Assembly: GCA_902826775.1 (NCBI GenBank)
Contig: CADEHE010000002.1
Location: forward strand, 558,175-622,174
Direction: 5' to 3'
DNA length: 64,000 bases
From: an uncultured Pseudomonadota bacterium
GTDB taxonomy: Bacteria > Pseudomonadota > Gammaproteobacteria > Burkholderiales > JALYOK01
The translations under genes and the position numbers were made by a program. Shown here in pieces: positions 36,396-46,807 of this stretch; position 1 is the first letter of the stretch, and each line of letters starts with the position of its first letter. The notes below the pieces were generated by a model, which made no database searches, was not told where the DNA came from, and saw only the letters and a list, made by a program, of their open reading frames with translations.

Positions 36396-37565
36396 TCACT
36401 CGATCCCGTCATACAACCAGGCCATCGGGTTATCCGCGCCTGCCGCCCTAGACCCACCGAGCAATTGCTTGCGCAACTCGCGCGCCACGCCGCTGGCGTG
36501 GTAGAGCTCGCCGAAAAAGCGCGCCGCGTACTGCACGCGGCCGGTGCGCAAGTAGCGCTGGTTCTGGTAGTCCAGTAGTGCTTGTGCCGGATTGTCTGGC
36601 GTTTGTGCCAGACAACGCGCCAGCACCCAGGCGTCCTCTATGGCCATGCCCGCGCCCGCAGCCAGATACTGCAGCATCGGGTGCGCGGCGTCACCGAGCA
36701 GCGTGATCAGCCCATGGCTCCAGTTGGTTATGGGTTCGCGGTCGCACAGCACCCACATCTTCCAGGTATCGATCCTTGACAGCAGCTCCCGCACAACGGG
36801 TTGCGCTTGCGCAAACTTTGCATGCAGCTCTGCCGAATCGGCGGCAGCGTCCCAGCCCTCGGAATATTGATCGCTGTGAAATACCGCAACGAGATTGAAT
36901 AACTTGCCGCTGCGCAGAGGGTAGTGCACCAAATGCGTCTTCGGCCCCGCCCAAAGCACAACCGAAGGCGACCACAAGTGCGCTGGCACGGCGCTGCGCG
37001 GCAATACTCCGCGATAAGCAATGTGTCCCGAGACTCTTGGCGGGCCATCGCCCAGCACAAGCTGTCTGACTTTCGACCACAATCCATCGGCGCCGACCAA
37101 AACGCGTCCGGCCACGCGGCGGCCGTCGCTGCAAACCACTTCTACCTGCGAAGCCGTTTGTGCGATATGCGCGACATCGGCATGAGTCAGCAGTTCCACT
37201 CCGTACTGGTGACACGCGGACAGGAGTGTTTGATGCAAATCGGCGCGATGAATCACGCCGTAAGAAAAACCAAAGCGAGCGCGGTAGGTCTCGCCGAGCG
37301 TCGACGTGACAACTGGCTCGCCGCTCAGCGCATCCATCATCACCAGCTTATCCGGGAACCAAGCGCTGGCGGCAATTTCGTCCGCTAGGCCGAGCCGCTC
37401 GAACATCTTGAAGACGTTCGCACCCAGTTGTATCCCCGCACCAACTTCTTTGAACTCAGCGGAGCGTTCCAACACAATGCTTGCGATTCCCCGCTGGGCG
37501 AGCGCCAGCGCACATGCCAATCCGCCGATACCGCCACCCACAATGATGATGCGGCTGCGTTCCAT
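36396..37565 (-). CDS. FAD-dependent aromatic monooxygenase, 3-hydroxybenzoate 6-hydroxylase-like
   Basis: 389 residues. IIVGGGIGGLACALAL (FAD Rossmann, GxGxxG), RVLVGADGLWSKVR (DG motif) and LLGDAAHPMLQYLAAGAGMA (GD motif) define a class A flavin hydroxylase. The GDAAHPMLQYLAAGAGMAIED segment fits the 3-hydroxybenzoate 6-hydroxylase group better than salicylate hydroxylases. It uses NAD(P)H and oxygen to hydroxylate an aromatic ring. No gentisate dioxygenase or other ring-cleavage gene is nearby, so the substrate is not settled. Confidence 0.8.
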   Translation of the reverse strand: MERSRIIIVGGGIGGLACALALAQRGIASIVLERSAEFKEVGAGIQLGANVFKMFERLGLADEIAASAWFPDKLVMMDALSGEPVVTSTLGETYRARFGFSYGVIHRADLHQTLLSACHQYGVELLTHADVAHIAQTASQVEVVCSDGRRVAGRVLVGADGLWSKVRQLVLGDGPPRVSGHIAYRGVLPRSAVPAHLWSPSVVLWAGPKTHLVHYPLRSGKLFNLVAVFHSDQYSEGWDAAADSAELHAKFAQAQPVVRELLSRIDTWKMWVLCDREPITNWSHGLITLLGDAAHPMLQYLAAGAGMAIEDAWVLARCLAQTPDNPAQALLDYQNQRYLRTGRVQYAARFFGELYHASGVARELRKQLLGGSRAAGADNPMAWLYDGIE

Positions 37566-37599
37566 GTGGCGTTACGACAAGTTGAAGCCTAGTTGTGCG

Positions 37600-38238
37600 C
37601 TACGCGGCTCGGGCGCGAGAGCGCAGATATGCCACGATTCCCGGCAAGATCGAGGCGATGATAATCGCCACAATCACCAAACCAAGATTGCGCTTGACCC
37701 ATGGAATATTGCCAAAGAAGTAGCCTGCGTAGATCAAAGAGATAACCCAGAGCGCGCCGCCGGCGATATTGAACAACGCAAAACGCCCGCGATCCATGGT
37801 GCTGACGCCCGCGACGAACGGCGCGTAAGTGCGCACAATCGGCACGAAGCGCGAAATCGTAATGGCTTTGCCGCCGTGCCGCTCGAAGAACAAGCGCGTC
37901 TGCTCCAAGTATTTTCGCTTGAAATACCAGCGGTCTTCGATTCGATAGACGCGCGGACCGATCCAGCGTCCGATTTCGTAATTAACTTGATTGCCGAGAA
38001 TCGCGGCGATAACCAGTGCACCGGCAAGCAGGTGTACGTTCATCGAGCCGGCGGCGGCAACAGCCCCGGCCACGAACAGCAGTGAGTCGCCTGGCAAAAA
38101 CGGTGTGACGACCAGCCCAGTCTCGGCGAAGATTATGGCGAACAGAATGACATAAATCCAGGCGCCATGCGCCTGCGCCAGATCGGCCAAATGCTGGTCC
38201 AGGTGGCGGACCAGATCGACGACGGAGCCGAGATCCAA
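37600..38238 (-). CDS. DedA family membrane protein
   Basis: 212 residues with about five hydrophobic stretches and the DedA pattern FAETGLVVTPFLPGDSLLFV, then FFERHGGKAITISRFVPIVRTYAPFVAG. DedA proteins act in membrane lipid carrier recycling and envelope homeostasis. It lies downstream of secF (30 bp) on the same strand and upstream of the flavin hydroxylase, so it may be read from the sec operon. Confidence 0.93.
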   Translation of the reverse strand: MDLGSVVDLVRHLDQHLADLAQAHGAWIYVILFAIIFAETGLVVTPFLPGDSLLFVAGAVAAAGSMNVHLLAGALVIAAILGNQVNYEIGRWIGPRVYRIEDRWYFKRKYLEQTRLFFERHGGKAITISRFVPIVRTYAPFVAGVSTMDRGRFALFNIAGGALWVISLIYAGYFFGNIPWVKRNLGLVIVAIIIASILPGIVAYLRSRARAA

Positions 38239-38268
38239 AAGCTATCGCTTGCAGCGGTTGCTAAAGTG

Positions 38269-39219
38269 CTAGGGCTGAACGCCCGCTGTGCTGCGCGGCG
38301 CGCCCTCACCGTCTTTTTTGATCTTCACAAAGTCCTCGCGTGCGACGCCCAGCCACATCGCGATCGGCGATGCCACCAAGACAGAGGAGTAAATACCGAA
38401 CAAGATGCCGATCGTGAGTGCCAGCGCGAAGTAATGCAGCGCTGGCCCGCCGAATAGCAACATCGCCAACACCGCAAGCTGCGTGGCGCCATGGGTGATG
38501 ATCGTGCGCGACATTGTTCGAGTGATCGCGTTGTTAATGATCTCGGAAACGGAAGCGCCGCGCATTTTGCGAAAATTCTCGCGCACGCGATCGAATACGA
38601 CCACGGACTCGTTCACCGAGTAGCCGAGAATTGCCAAGATCGCCGCGAGCACAGGCAAGCCGAATTCCCACTGAAACAGCGCAAAGAAGCCAAGAATAAT
38701 CACGACGTCGTGCAAGTTGGCGATCACTGTAGCCACCGCCAGCTTCCACTCGAAGCGGATCGACAAATAGATGATCATGCCGATGGCGACAAACAGCAGC
38801 GCCGTTGCCGCCTGCCAGCCAAGTTCCTTGCCTACTTGAGGGCCGACAAATTCGACGCGGCGGATTTGCACACTCGGATCGCTCTTCTTCAATGCCACCG
38901 CTACCGTTTCGCTGAGCGCCGCCGCTTTCACGCCTTTCTTCAGCGGCAAGCGTATCAACACGTCACGCGCCGTGCCGAAGTTTTGCACCACCGCTTCCGG
39001 CATTTCAACCGTTGCCAATGCTTTGCGCACGTTATCGATATTGACCGGCTTGTCATAGCTGACTTCCATCAGCGTGCCGCCGGTAAAGTCGATGCCGAAA
39101 TTCAACCCACGAGTAAGCAGGAAGAAGACCGAGAGTAAAAACGTGACTAGCGAGATCGTGGTGGTGATCTTGCCCCAACTCATGAAGGGGATGTCACGCC
39201 GTATCTTGAAAAACTCCAT
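38269..39219 (-). CDS. secF: Protein translocase subunit SecF
   Basis: 316 residues, six membrane helices. Visible: N-terminal FTGGTLMEVSYDKP, the periplasmic loop, then YSVNESVVVFDRVRENFRKM and NAITRTMSRTIITHGATQLA. With SecD it uses the proton motive force to complete protein export through SecYEG. It begins 31 bp after secD. Confidence 0.96.
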   Translation of the reverse strand: MEFFKIRRDIPFMSWGKITTTISLVTFLLSVFFLLTRGLNFGIDFTGGTLMEVSYDKPVNIDNVRKALATVEMPEAVVQNFGTARDVLIRLPLKKGVKAAALSETVAVALKKSDPSVQIRRVEFVGPQVGKELGWQAATALLFVAIGMIIYLSIRFEWKLAVATVIANLHDVVIILGFFALFQWEFGLPVLAAILAILGYSVNESVVVFDRVRENFRKMRGASVSEIINNAITRTMSRTIITHGATQLAVLAMLLFGGPALHYFALALTIGILFGIYSSVLVASPIAMWLGVAREDFVKIKKDGEGAPRSTAGVQP

Positions 39220-39250
39220 GCGCTATTCCTTGTAGATTGCGGGCTGGCGC

Positions 39251-41110
39251 TTACGCCGCCTTCTGTTCCCAGCTAGTGTTGCCAATTGGCAGTTTTTCGA
39301 TCTTGCGCTTGCCGCCATAAATCCAGTTCACCAACGCGCGCGAAACAACGATCGCGCTGAACATCGACGTCAAGATACCGAGGCACAGCACGACAGCGAA
39401 GCCGCGCACCGGGCCTGAGCCGAACGCGAACAAAGCGATGCCGGCGATCAAAGTCGTCACGTTGGAGTCGAGAATGGTGCCGAACGCGCGGTCGTAGCCC
39501 GCATTGATCGCCGCATGCGGCGAAACGCCGTTGCGCAGTTCCTCGCGTATGCGCTCATTGATCAGCACGTTGGCATCGATCGCCATGCCGAGCGTCAGCG
39601 CAATGCCGGCCATGCCGGGCAGCGTCAAGGTGGTCTGAATCATCGACAACAGCGCCACCAGAAACAATAAATTGGCGCCCAGCGCCAGCACCGAAACAAG
39701 GCCGAACAGCATGTAATAGACGATCATGAACACGGCGATTAGGCCAAAGCCCCACATGGTCGAGTGGAAGCCCTTAGCGATATTGTCCGCGCCCAAGCTG
39801 GGCCCGACGGTACGCTCTTCGATGAAATCCATTTTCGCCGCCAACGCACCGGCGCCCAGCAGCACGGCGACATCGCTGGATTCGCGCGCATCGCGCATGC
39901 CGGTAATCTGCACGTTGCCGCCGCCGATTTCTTCCTGAATGGTCGGCGAGGTGATCGACTCGGTGCCGGACTTTTCCACCAGCAGTATCGCCATGCGCTT
40001 GCCGACATTCTCGCGCGTGATGTCACGGAAAATCGTCGCGCCTTTGCCGTCTAAGCGGATGCGCACGGCAGGACGGCCGTATTGATCGAAATCCGCGGCG
40101 GCATCAGTGATCGAATCGCCGGTGAGCACGACGTCCTTCTTGACCAAGACCTTGCGTCCACCGCGCTCGGGCAACAATTCGGCACCGATCGGGATATCGC
40201 CGCTGGCGATCGCCGCGGCTTCGTTGTCCTGATCGACCATGCGCACTTCCAAGCTTGCCGTGCGCCCGATGATCTCCTTTACGCGTGCCGGGTCTTGCAC
40301 GCCAGGCAGCTCGACCACGATGCGGTCTTGGCCTTGTTGCTGAATGATCGGCTCCGCAGTGCCAAGTTCGTTGACGCGGTTATGCAGCGTGGCGATGTTG
40401 CGCGCGATCGCGTCTTCCCGCGCCTTGATCTCGGCTTCCGGACGCAGCGTCGCGACAATGCGCAGGTCGTTGCCGTCACCTTCCTGCTTCAGCAGGTAAT
40501 CGGGCGCCAAGCGCTCGATTTCAGTCACGGCTTTGGTGCGCATGGCCGGATCAGTAAAGCGCACGATCAAGCGCTCGCCCTGGCGCTGGATTTGACCGGA
40601 ATAGTAAATCGATTGCTCGCGCAGCCGTCGCCGCACGTCGATGCGCAAGCTTTCCAGCTTCTTTTCCAGCGCCTCTTTCATGTCCACTTGCAGCAGCAGA
40701 TGCACGCCGCCGCGCAAGTCCAGGCCCAAATACATCGGCAAAGCGCGAATCTTTTGCATCCATGCCGGGGTATTGGAAATCATGTTCAAGGCGACGGTAT
40801 AGGGACTTCTGCCAGTGCCCTCTTGCAGATCTTTGTCGATGAGGTCGCGCGCTTTAATCTGTCCGTCGGTATCGGCAAACTTTATGACGACATTGTCTTT
40901 CTCCAGCGCCAGGCTGGTGGTGGCCAGGTTGGCTTTCTTGAGTATGCCTTCAACTTTCGTCAGCAGCGGCTGATCGATCTTGGCGCCGGTACTGGCGCCG
41001 GAAATTTGCACCGCCGGCGTCTCACCGTAGAAATTCGGCAAGGTATAGAGCAGCCCCAGCAGGACTGCCACGATTACGAGTATGTTCTTCCACAGCGGGT
41101 ATTTGTTCAT
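39251..41110 (-). CDS. secD: Protein translocase subunit SecD
   Basis: 619 residues: an N-terminal membrane helix, a large periplasmic domain with LPMYLGLDLRGGVHLLLQVD and RIVVELPGVQDPARVKEIIG, and five C-terminal membrane helices with GMAIDANVLINERIREELRNG. It works as a heterodimer with SecF and with YajC in the Sec holotranslocon. It lies between yajC (57 bp upstream) and secF. Confidence 0.97.
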   Translation of the reverse strand: MNKYPLWKNILVIVAVLLGLLYTLPNFYGETPAVQISGASTGAKIDQPLLTKVEGILKKANLATTSLALEKDNVVIKFADTDGQIKARDLIDKDLQEGTGRSPYTVALNMISNTPAWMQKIRALPMYLGLDLRGGVHLLLQVDMKEALEKKLESLRIDVRRRLREQSIYYSGQIQRQGERLIVRFTDPAMRTKAVTEIERLAPDYLLKQEGDGNDLRIVATLRPEAEIKAREDAIARNIATLHNRVNELGTAEPIIQQQGQDRIVVELPGVQDPARVKEIIGRTASLEVRMVDQDNEAAAIASGDIPIGAELLPERGGRKVLVKKDVVLTGDSITDAAADFDQYGRPAVRIRLDGKGATIFRDITRENVGKRMAILLVEKSGTESITSPTIQEEIGGGNVQITGMRDARESSDVAVLLGAGALAAKMDFIEERTVGPSLGADNIAKGFHSTMWGFGLIAVFMIVYYMLFGLVSVLALGANLLFLVALLSMIQTTLTLPGMAGIALTLGMAIDANVLINERIREELRNGVSPHAAINAGYDRAFGTILDSNVTTLIAGIALFAFGSGPVRGFAVVLCLGILTSMFSAIVVSRALVNWIYGGKRKIEKLPIGNTSWEQKAA

Positions 41111-41167
41111 CCTTAGTCCCTGTCCGGCACGCTGGAACAGCGCGCGATGCTGCCCTAGCCCTTGCGC

Positions 41168-41482
41168 TTAGCGCATGGTTCCTTTGGGTAAGACGGTCGT
41201 GATCGATTGTTTCTGCACCTGCACGACCACGTCTTTGGAAACCTCCAAATCGACGAACGCATCGCCGACTTTCGTCACCTTGCCTAACATGCCCGAGACG
41301 ACGACTTCGTCGCCTTTCTGCAGACCCTCGATCAGCGCCTTGTGCTCCTTGGCGCGCTTGGACTGCTGGCGCGTCATGATGAAGAAAAACACGATGATGA
41401 TGATCGGAAACAACATCATCGTCAGCATGTCGCCACCGCCGGGCGCCGCAGCACCCTGTGCATAAGCATTGCTAATTAACAC
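41168..41482 (-). CDS. yajC: Sec translocon accessory protein YajC
   Basis: 104 residues: one N-terminal membrane helix (about 20-38, MLFPIIIIVFFFIMTRQQSK) and a short cytoplasmic domain with EGLQKGDEVVVSGMLGKVTK. It associates with SecDF in the inner membrane. It is in the conserved tgt-yajC-secD-secF order, about 110 bp downstream of tgt. Confidence 0.96.
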   Translation of the reverse strand: MLISNAYAQGAAAPGGGDMLTMMLFPIIIIVFFFIMTRQQSKRAKEHKALIEGLQKGDEVVVSGMLGKVTKVGDAFVDLEVSKDVVVQVQKQSITTVLPKGTMR

Positions 41483-41591
41483 GGTCGAAAGCTCCAGAGA
41501 GTCAGACTAATAAGTAGTTGGAACGAACAGCCGTCACCTCACGCGCTGCGCGTTTGCCCTTGGCCCGATGAAACTTAGCGCTTGATTTAAC

Positions 41592-42719
<1,128 letters not shown>

Positions 42720-42725
42720 TCACCG

Positions 42726-42741
42726 ATACAGTTAACTGTAT
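42726..42741. promoter_or_regulatory. 16-bp perfect palindrome upstream of tgt
   Basis: ATACAGTTAACTGTAT is a perfect palindrome in an AT-rich gap between the GST gene and tgt, in a position where an operator could control tgt-yajC-secDF. It does not match the LexA consensus orientation or any operator I can name. Confidence 0.4.
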
Positions 42742-42793
42742 ATTTCTTTCAATCAGGACCAGAGCTATTGTTTGCGTCATCCTGCGACTAGTA

Positions 42794-43417
42794 TCAACCG
42801 GGCGGGACCGAGGCCTGCCACGCAGGCCGCTGCATCAATCGTTCGGCATGCGCTGCGAGGTTTGGATGCTTGCTGCGCACTTGGAAGTCGGGCATAGGAA
42901 ACTTGCCGGCCAAATCCAGAAACAGCACCAGGCAGCCCAGGGCCACATCGGCCAGGTTGTAACCGCTCGGCGTGCAGCTTGGGCGATCGCCGAGTTCGTG
43001 CGCCATTTCGGCCAAACCGGCCTCGGCTTTTGCCTGCTGGCGCGCAATCCACTCGGCGCTGCGCTTGCTTGGATCGGTGCGGCGATTCTCGTACACCAGC
43101 GTGGCAATCGCATCCGCAGTGCCGTCGGCGAGCGCTTCCCAACGCTTCACATTGATGCGTTCGTTGAAATCTTCCGGCAAATAGCGCGGCGTCGGGCGTA
43201 TGCCATCGAGATATTCGCAGATGACGCGCGAGTCGAAGAGTTTGCGGCCGTCATCGGTGACCAGCGCGGGCACTTTGCCGAGCGGGTTGTAGTCGGGCAC
43301 TTTGGTATCCGCCGCGAACGGCAGATGCACCGCCATTTCGCACGCGAGGTTCTTTTCCGCGATCAAGATGCGGCACTTGCGCGCGAATGGGCTATTGGGG
43401 GAGTAAATCAACAACAT
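42794..43417 (-). CDS. Glutathione S-transferase family protein
   Basis: 207 residues from the ATG giving MLLIYSPNSPFARKCRILIAEK, preceded by AAGGAGCCTCGAG. The glutathione-binding pattern NPLGKVPALVTDDGRKLFDS and RVICEYLDG is clear, as is the C-terminal NLADVALGCLVLFLD. It is a paralogue of the GST at 27195-27806. It sits between queA and tgt on the same strand, interrupting the usual queA-tgt pair, which suggests it has been inserted into that operon. Confidence 0.88.
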   Translation of the reverse strand: MLLIYSPNSPFARKCRILIAEKNLACEMAVHLPFAADTKVPDYNPLGKVPALVTDDGRKLFDSRVICEYLDGIRPTPRYLPEDFNERINVKRWEALADGTADAIATLVYENRRTDPSKRSAEWIARQQAKAEAGLAEMAHELGDRPSCTPSGYNLADVALGCLVLFLDLAGKFPMPDFQVRSKHPNLAAHAERLMQRPAWQASVPPG

Positions 43418-43505
43418 CTCGAGGCTCCTTGCTGCCGCTGCAAGCGGGCGTTTGGCTTGGCGCGCATCATAGCGCATCCTCCTGTTGGCGCAGAGCGCGC
43501 AAATA

Positions 43506-44531
43506 TCACTGCGCGGCGCGCTCGATCAGCATCGCATCGCCATAGCTGAAGAAGCGATAGCGCTGCTCTACCGCGTGGCGGTAAGCATGCATCAATGCCG
43601 CATAGCCGCCGAAGGCGCAAACCAGCATCAGCAGCGTTGAGCGCGGCAAGTGAAAATTGGTTAGCAAGCGATCGGCCACTTTGAAGCGATAGCCCGGCGT
43701 GATAAACAGCGCGGTCTCGCCGCTGCACGGGCGCAATGCGCCGTTGGCCGCTGCAGCTTCCAGTGCGCGCAAGCTGGTGGTGCCGACCGCCAGCACTCTC
43801 TTGCCGCGCGCATGGCATGCCGCAATCGCCTCGACGCTGGCTTGCGGCACGCTGAACCATTCGCTGTGCATGCGATGCTCGGCGATGTCGTCGACGCGCA
43901 CCGGCTGAAACGTGCCGGCGCCCACATGCAGCGTGACGAAACAAATCTGCGCACCGGCTTTTTGGATGCGTTCGAGCATCGCCGCGTCGAAATGCAAACC
44001 CGCCGTGGGCGCGGCCACCGCGCCCGGCGCGCGCGCGTACACGGTTTGATAGCGCTGTTGATCGTTTGCATCCGGCGCATGCGTGATGTACGGCGGCAGC
44101 GGCATTTCACCGATGCGCTCCAGCACGTCGAGCAAGTCGGCATTGAACTCAAGTATCCAGAATTGCCCTTGGCGCTCGATGACGCTCGCGCTCAAACCCT
44201 GCTGCAAGCCGATCTCGCTGCCGGGTTGCGGCGGCTTGCTCGCCCGCAACTGCACCAGGGCGCGCCGCGTGCCAAGCACGCGCTCCAGCATGATCTCGAC
44301 CGCGCCGCCGGTGCGCTTGCTGCCGTGCAGTCGCGCATTGATGACGCGCGTGTCGTTGAGGACTACGACGTCCCCATCTTCGATGAATCCTGCGAGTTCA
44401 TCAAAGCGGCAATCTGCGCAGATCGCGTTGCCAGCATCGACATGCAACAAGCGGCTGGCGCCGCGCACGGGCGCGGGTGCCTGGGCTATCAGCTCGGCCG
44501 GCAGTTCGTAGTCGAACTCGTTGATCCGCAA
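43506..44531 (-). CDS. queA: S-adenosylmethionine:tRNA ribosyltransferase-isomerase QueA
   Basis: 341 residues from a TTG start giving (M)RINEFDYELPAELIAQAPAP, the QueA N-terminus. Further motifs are VLNDTRVINARL, PTAGLHFDAAMLERIQ and the C-terminal TNFHLPRSTLLMLVCAFGG. It converts preQ1-34 to epoxyqueuosine-34 on tRNA. The start is only 15 bp after the 3' end of a tRNA-Leu gene on the same strand, with no Shine-Dalgarno between them; the longer open frame upstream is the tRNA itself. It may be co-transcribed with the tRNA. Confidence 0.94.
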   Translation of the reverse strand: MRINEFDYELPAELIAQAPAPVRGASRLLHVDAGNAICADCRFDELAGFIEDGDVVVLNDTRVINARLHGSKRTGGAVEIMLERVLGTRRALVQLRASKPPQPGSEIGLQQGLSASVIERQGQFWILEFNADLLDVLERIGEMPLPPYITHAPDANDQQRYQTVYARAPGAVAAPTAGLHFDAAMLERIQKAGAQICFVTLHVGAGTFQPVRVDDIAEHRMHSEWFSVPQASVEAIAACHARGKRVLAVGTTSLRALEAAAANGALRPCSGETALFITPGYRFKVADRLLTNFHLPRSTLLMLVCAFGGYAALMHAYRHAVEQRYRFFSYGDAMLIERAAQ

Positions 44532-44546
44532 TCGGAAAGCAGTGTA

Positions 44547-44633
44547 TGGTGCCGGGAGTCGGAATCGAACCGACACGCTATCGCTAGCGCGGGATTTTGA
44601 GTCCCGTGCGTCTACCAGTTCCGCCATCCCGGC
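44547..44633 (-). tRNA. tRNA-Leu (anticodon CAA)
   Basis: 87 nt on the minus strand: acceptor GCCGGGA/TCCCGGC, D-loop with GGCGGAACTGGTAGAC, anticodon stem-loop CGGGA-CTCAAAA-TCCCG (anticodon CAA), a long class II variable arm, T-arm GGTTCGATTCC and a genome-encoded CCA end. The acceptor stem and loop pattern are those of bacterial tRNA-Leu. Confidence 0.96.
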
Positions 44634-44823
44634 AAAGGAGGTGAACCGCAGGGCGCACATTATCGTGGAAAAGCGCCGTTTAGAGCAAGGCTCAGGCTTG
44701 AATCTGCCGTGATCGTCCTCAACATATTGAATCTACAGAGTTTGAACATCGCCCCAAGGCCATGGTCAAATCCGTTACATTGCCCGTGCTTGCCCCTTAA
44801 CAACAAAAGAAGGACTTCACGCC

Positions 44824-46038
44824 TTGGACGCCGGCACCGACCTCTCCAAATTACGCATCTCTAGAAATGAGCAACCAGCGGGGCAGCACCCGCGCCGACG
44901 CGTGCCGATTTGGCTTATCGCGCTCGCGGTGCTGGCGGCCGCGGGTGCCGCGCTAATCGTCCGGCGCGCCAATGTGGTCGAGGTGCAGGCCGCGACCGTC
45001 GCCAATGCATTCCCCTCGCAAGCCCTGACGCTGCTCAACGCAACCGGCTACGTTGTTGCGCAACGCAAAGCCGCCGTGGCCAGCAAAGCCACCGGCCGCT
45101 TGGAGCAACTCAACGTCACGGAAGGCTCGCGGGTGAAGAAAGACGAAATCATCGCACGCCTGGAAGCGCAGGACGTGCAGGCCAACGTAGATCAGTCAGC
45201 CGCCAGCATCCGTGCCGCCCAAGCCAATCTTGCTCAAGGACGCGCCGAACTGCGCGAAGCGCAGGTCAATTTCACGCGCTCGCGCGATCTGGCGCGCAAA
45301 GGCTTTATTTCACAGTCGGCACTGGACACGGCGGTGGCACGCTACGACAAGGCCAAAGCCGGGATACGCAATCTTGAAGCGGCGATCGGCGTGGCTCAGG
45401 CGGCGCATCGCGCAGCGGAAGTTGCCGTGGAACAAACTCTGATACGCGCGCCGTTCGACGGGGTAGTGCTGAGCAAGAGCGCCAACGTCGGCGACATCGT
45501 TACGCCGTTTTCCTCGGCGGCCGACAGCAAGGGCGCGGTCGTCACCATGGCGGATATGTCGACTCTCGAAGTCGAAGCCGATGTCGCGGAATCGAACATC
45601 ACCAAGATACGCCTGGAGCAACCGTGCGAAGTACAACTGGATGCGTTCGCCAACGAGCGCTTCGATTGTGCCGTCAGCCGCACCGTCCCGACTGTGGATC
45701 GCACCAAAGCCACCGTCATGGTTAAAGTTCGGTTCACCAAACTCGATCCGCGCATCTTGCCGGATATGAGCGCAAAAGTGGCGTTTCTCGAGCGCGCTTT
45801 GCAAGCTGGCGATCGCAAACCGGTCACCGCGGTGAACCCCAGCGCGATCGTCACACGCGACGGACGCAGCGTCGCGTTCGTCATCGAGGCTGACAAAGCG
45901 CGCGAAGTCGCCATAACCAAAGGGCGCTTGCTGGGCGATCTAGTCGAAGTAACCGGTCTGAAAACGGGCGACAAAATTGTGCTAAGCCCCTCCGACAAAG
46001 TACGCGACGGCACCCAACTCAAGCTCGCGCAAAAATGA
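44824..46038 (+). CDS. HlyD/MacA-type periplasmic adaptor of an ABC exporter
   Basis: 404 residues from a TTG start preceded by AAGGA. A single N-terminal anchor (about 28-47) precedes barrel-sandwich halves (KATGRLEQLNVTEGSRVKKD and TLIRAPFDGVVLSKSANVGD) flanking a helical hairpin, then a beta-barrel. It links inner-membrane ABC components to an outer-membrane channel. The ABC ATPase follows with a 4-bp ATGA overlap. The substrate is unknown, and no TolC gene is in the cluster. Confidence 0.9.
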   Translation: MDAGTDLSKLRISRNEQPAGQHPRRRVPIWLIALAVLAAAGAALIVRRANVVEVQAATVANAFPSQALTLLNATGYVVAQRKAAVASKATGRLEQLNVTEGSRVKKDEIIARLEAQDVQANVDQSAASIRAAQANLAQGRAELREAQVNFTRSRDLARKGFISQSALDTAVARYDKAKAGIRNLEAAIGVAQAAHRAAEVAVEQTLIRAPFDGVVLSKSANVGDIVTPFSSAADSKGAVVTMADMSTLEVEADVAESNITKIRLEQPCEVQLDAFANERFDCAVSRTVPTVDRTKATVMVKVRFTKLDPRILPDMSAKVAFLERALQAGDRKPVTAVNPSAIVTRDGRSVAFVIEADKAREVAITKGRLLGDLVEVTGLKTGDKIVLSPSDKVRDGTQLKLAQK

Positions 46039-46763
46039 GCGGCGTGCCTAGCGACACCGCACCGGCAGTCTCGATACGCCATGTGTCGAAGTCTTACTGG
46101 CGCGGCGGACAGCGCATCGCGGTGCTGAACGACATCACCTTCGACATCGCGGCGGGGGAGTTCCTGGCGCTGATGGGTCCATCGGGTTCCGGCAAAACTA
46201 CCCTACTGAATCTGATCGCCGGCATCGATCGGCCCGATTCGGGATCCTTGATCATCGCCGGCGTCGATGTGGCGCAATTGAGCGAAAGCGGCTTGGCGAA
46301 GTGGCGCGCGGCGAACGTCGGCTTCATCTTCCAGTTCTATAACCTGATGCCGGTGCTGACCGCATTCGAAAATGTTGAGCTGCCGTTGCTGCTGACTTCG
46401 CTATCGCGCCGCGAGCGGCGCGAGCATGTCGAAACCGCGTTGTCCATGGTCAGTCTGACCGACCGCCAGGATCACTATCCATCGGAACTCTCCGGCGGCC
46501 AACAGCAGCGCGTGGCGATTGCACGCGCCATCATCACCGACCCCACGCTGCTGGTGGCAGACGAACCCACAGGCGATCTTGACCGTCAATCGGCGGAGGA
46601 CGTGCTGAGCCTGATGCAGCAGCTCAACCGGCAGCTCGGCAAAACCATCGTCATGGTGACGCACGACCGCCGTGCCGCGGACCGCGCCGATGCCATCATG
46701 CATCTGGAGAAAGGCGAATTCAGCGAGCGGGAGATGGTGCAACTGAGCGAGAACGTTACCTAG
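46035..46763 (+). CDS. MacB/LolD-type ABC transporter ATPase
   Basis: 242 residues. Walker [13 protein letters not shown] signature LSGGQQQR, Walker [14 protein letters not shown] and the H-loop VTHDRR are complete. It overlaps the adaptor gene by 4 bp (ATGA), implying translational coupling, and two FtsX-type permease genes follow. The MacB-type layout suggests mechanotransmission-driven efflux or envelope export rather than import. Confidence 0.94.
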   Translation: MSGVPSDTAPAVSIRHVSKSYWRGGQRIAVLNDITFDIAAGEFLALMGPSGSGKTTLLNLIAGIDRPDSGSLIIAGVDVAQLSESGLAKWRAANVGFIFQFYNLMPVLTAFENVELPLLLTSLSRRERREHVETALSMVSLTDRQDHYPSELSGGQQQRVAIARAIITDPTLLVADEPTGDLDRQSAEDVLSLMQQLNRQLGKTIVMVTHDRRAADRADAIMHLEKGEFSEREMVQLSENVT

Positions 46764-46807
46764 GCTTGGCGCGCCCGCACGCTTACGCCCCGCAACGTTT
46801 TCAATTC

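Noticed and set aside
40082..41116. Long open frame antisense to secD (344 codons)
   Set aside because: It lies wholly opposite a certain gene, has no family-like motif, and arises from GC-rich codon bias. The same applies to long frames opposite icd (15931-16794) and opposite the RHS gene (60504-62060).
43506..44660. Longer queA frame running through the tRNA
   Set aside because: The upstream codons are the tRNA-Leu gene itself; QueA homologues start at the position of the TTG at 44531.
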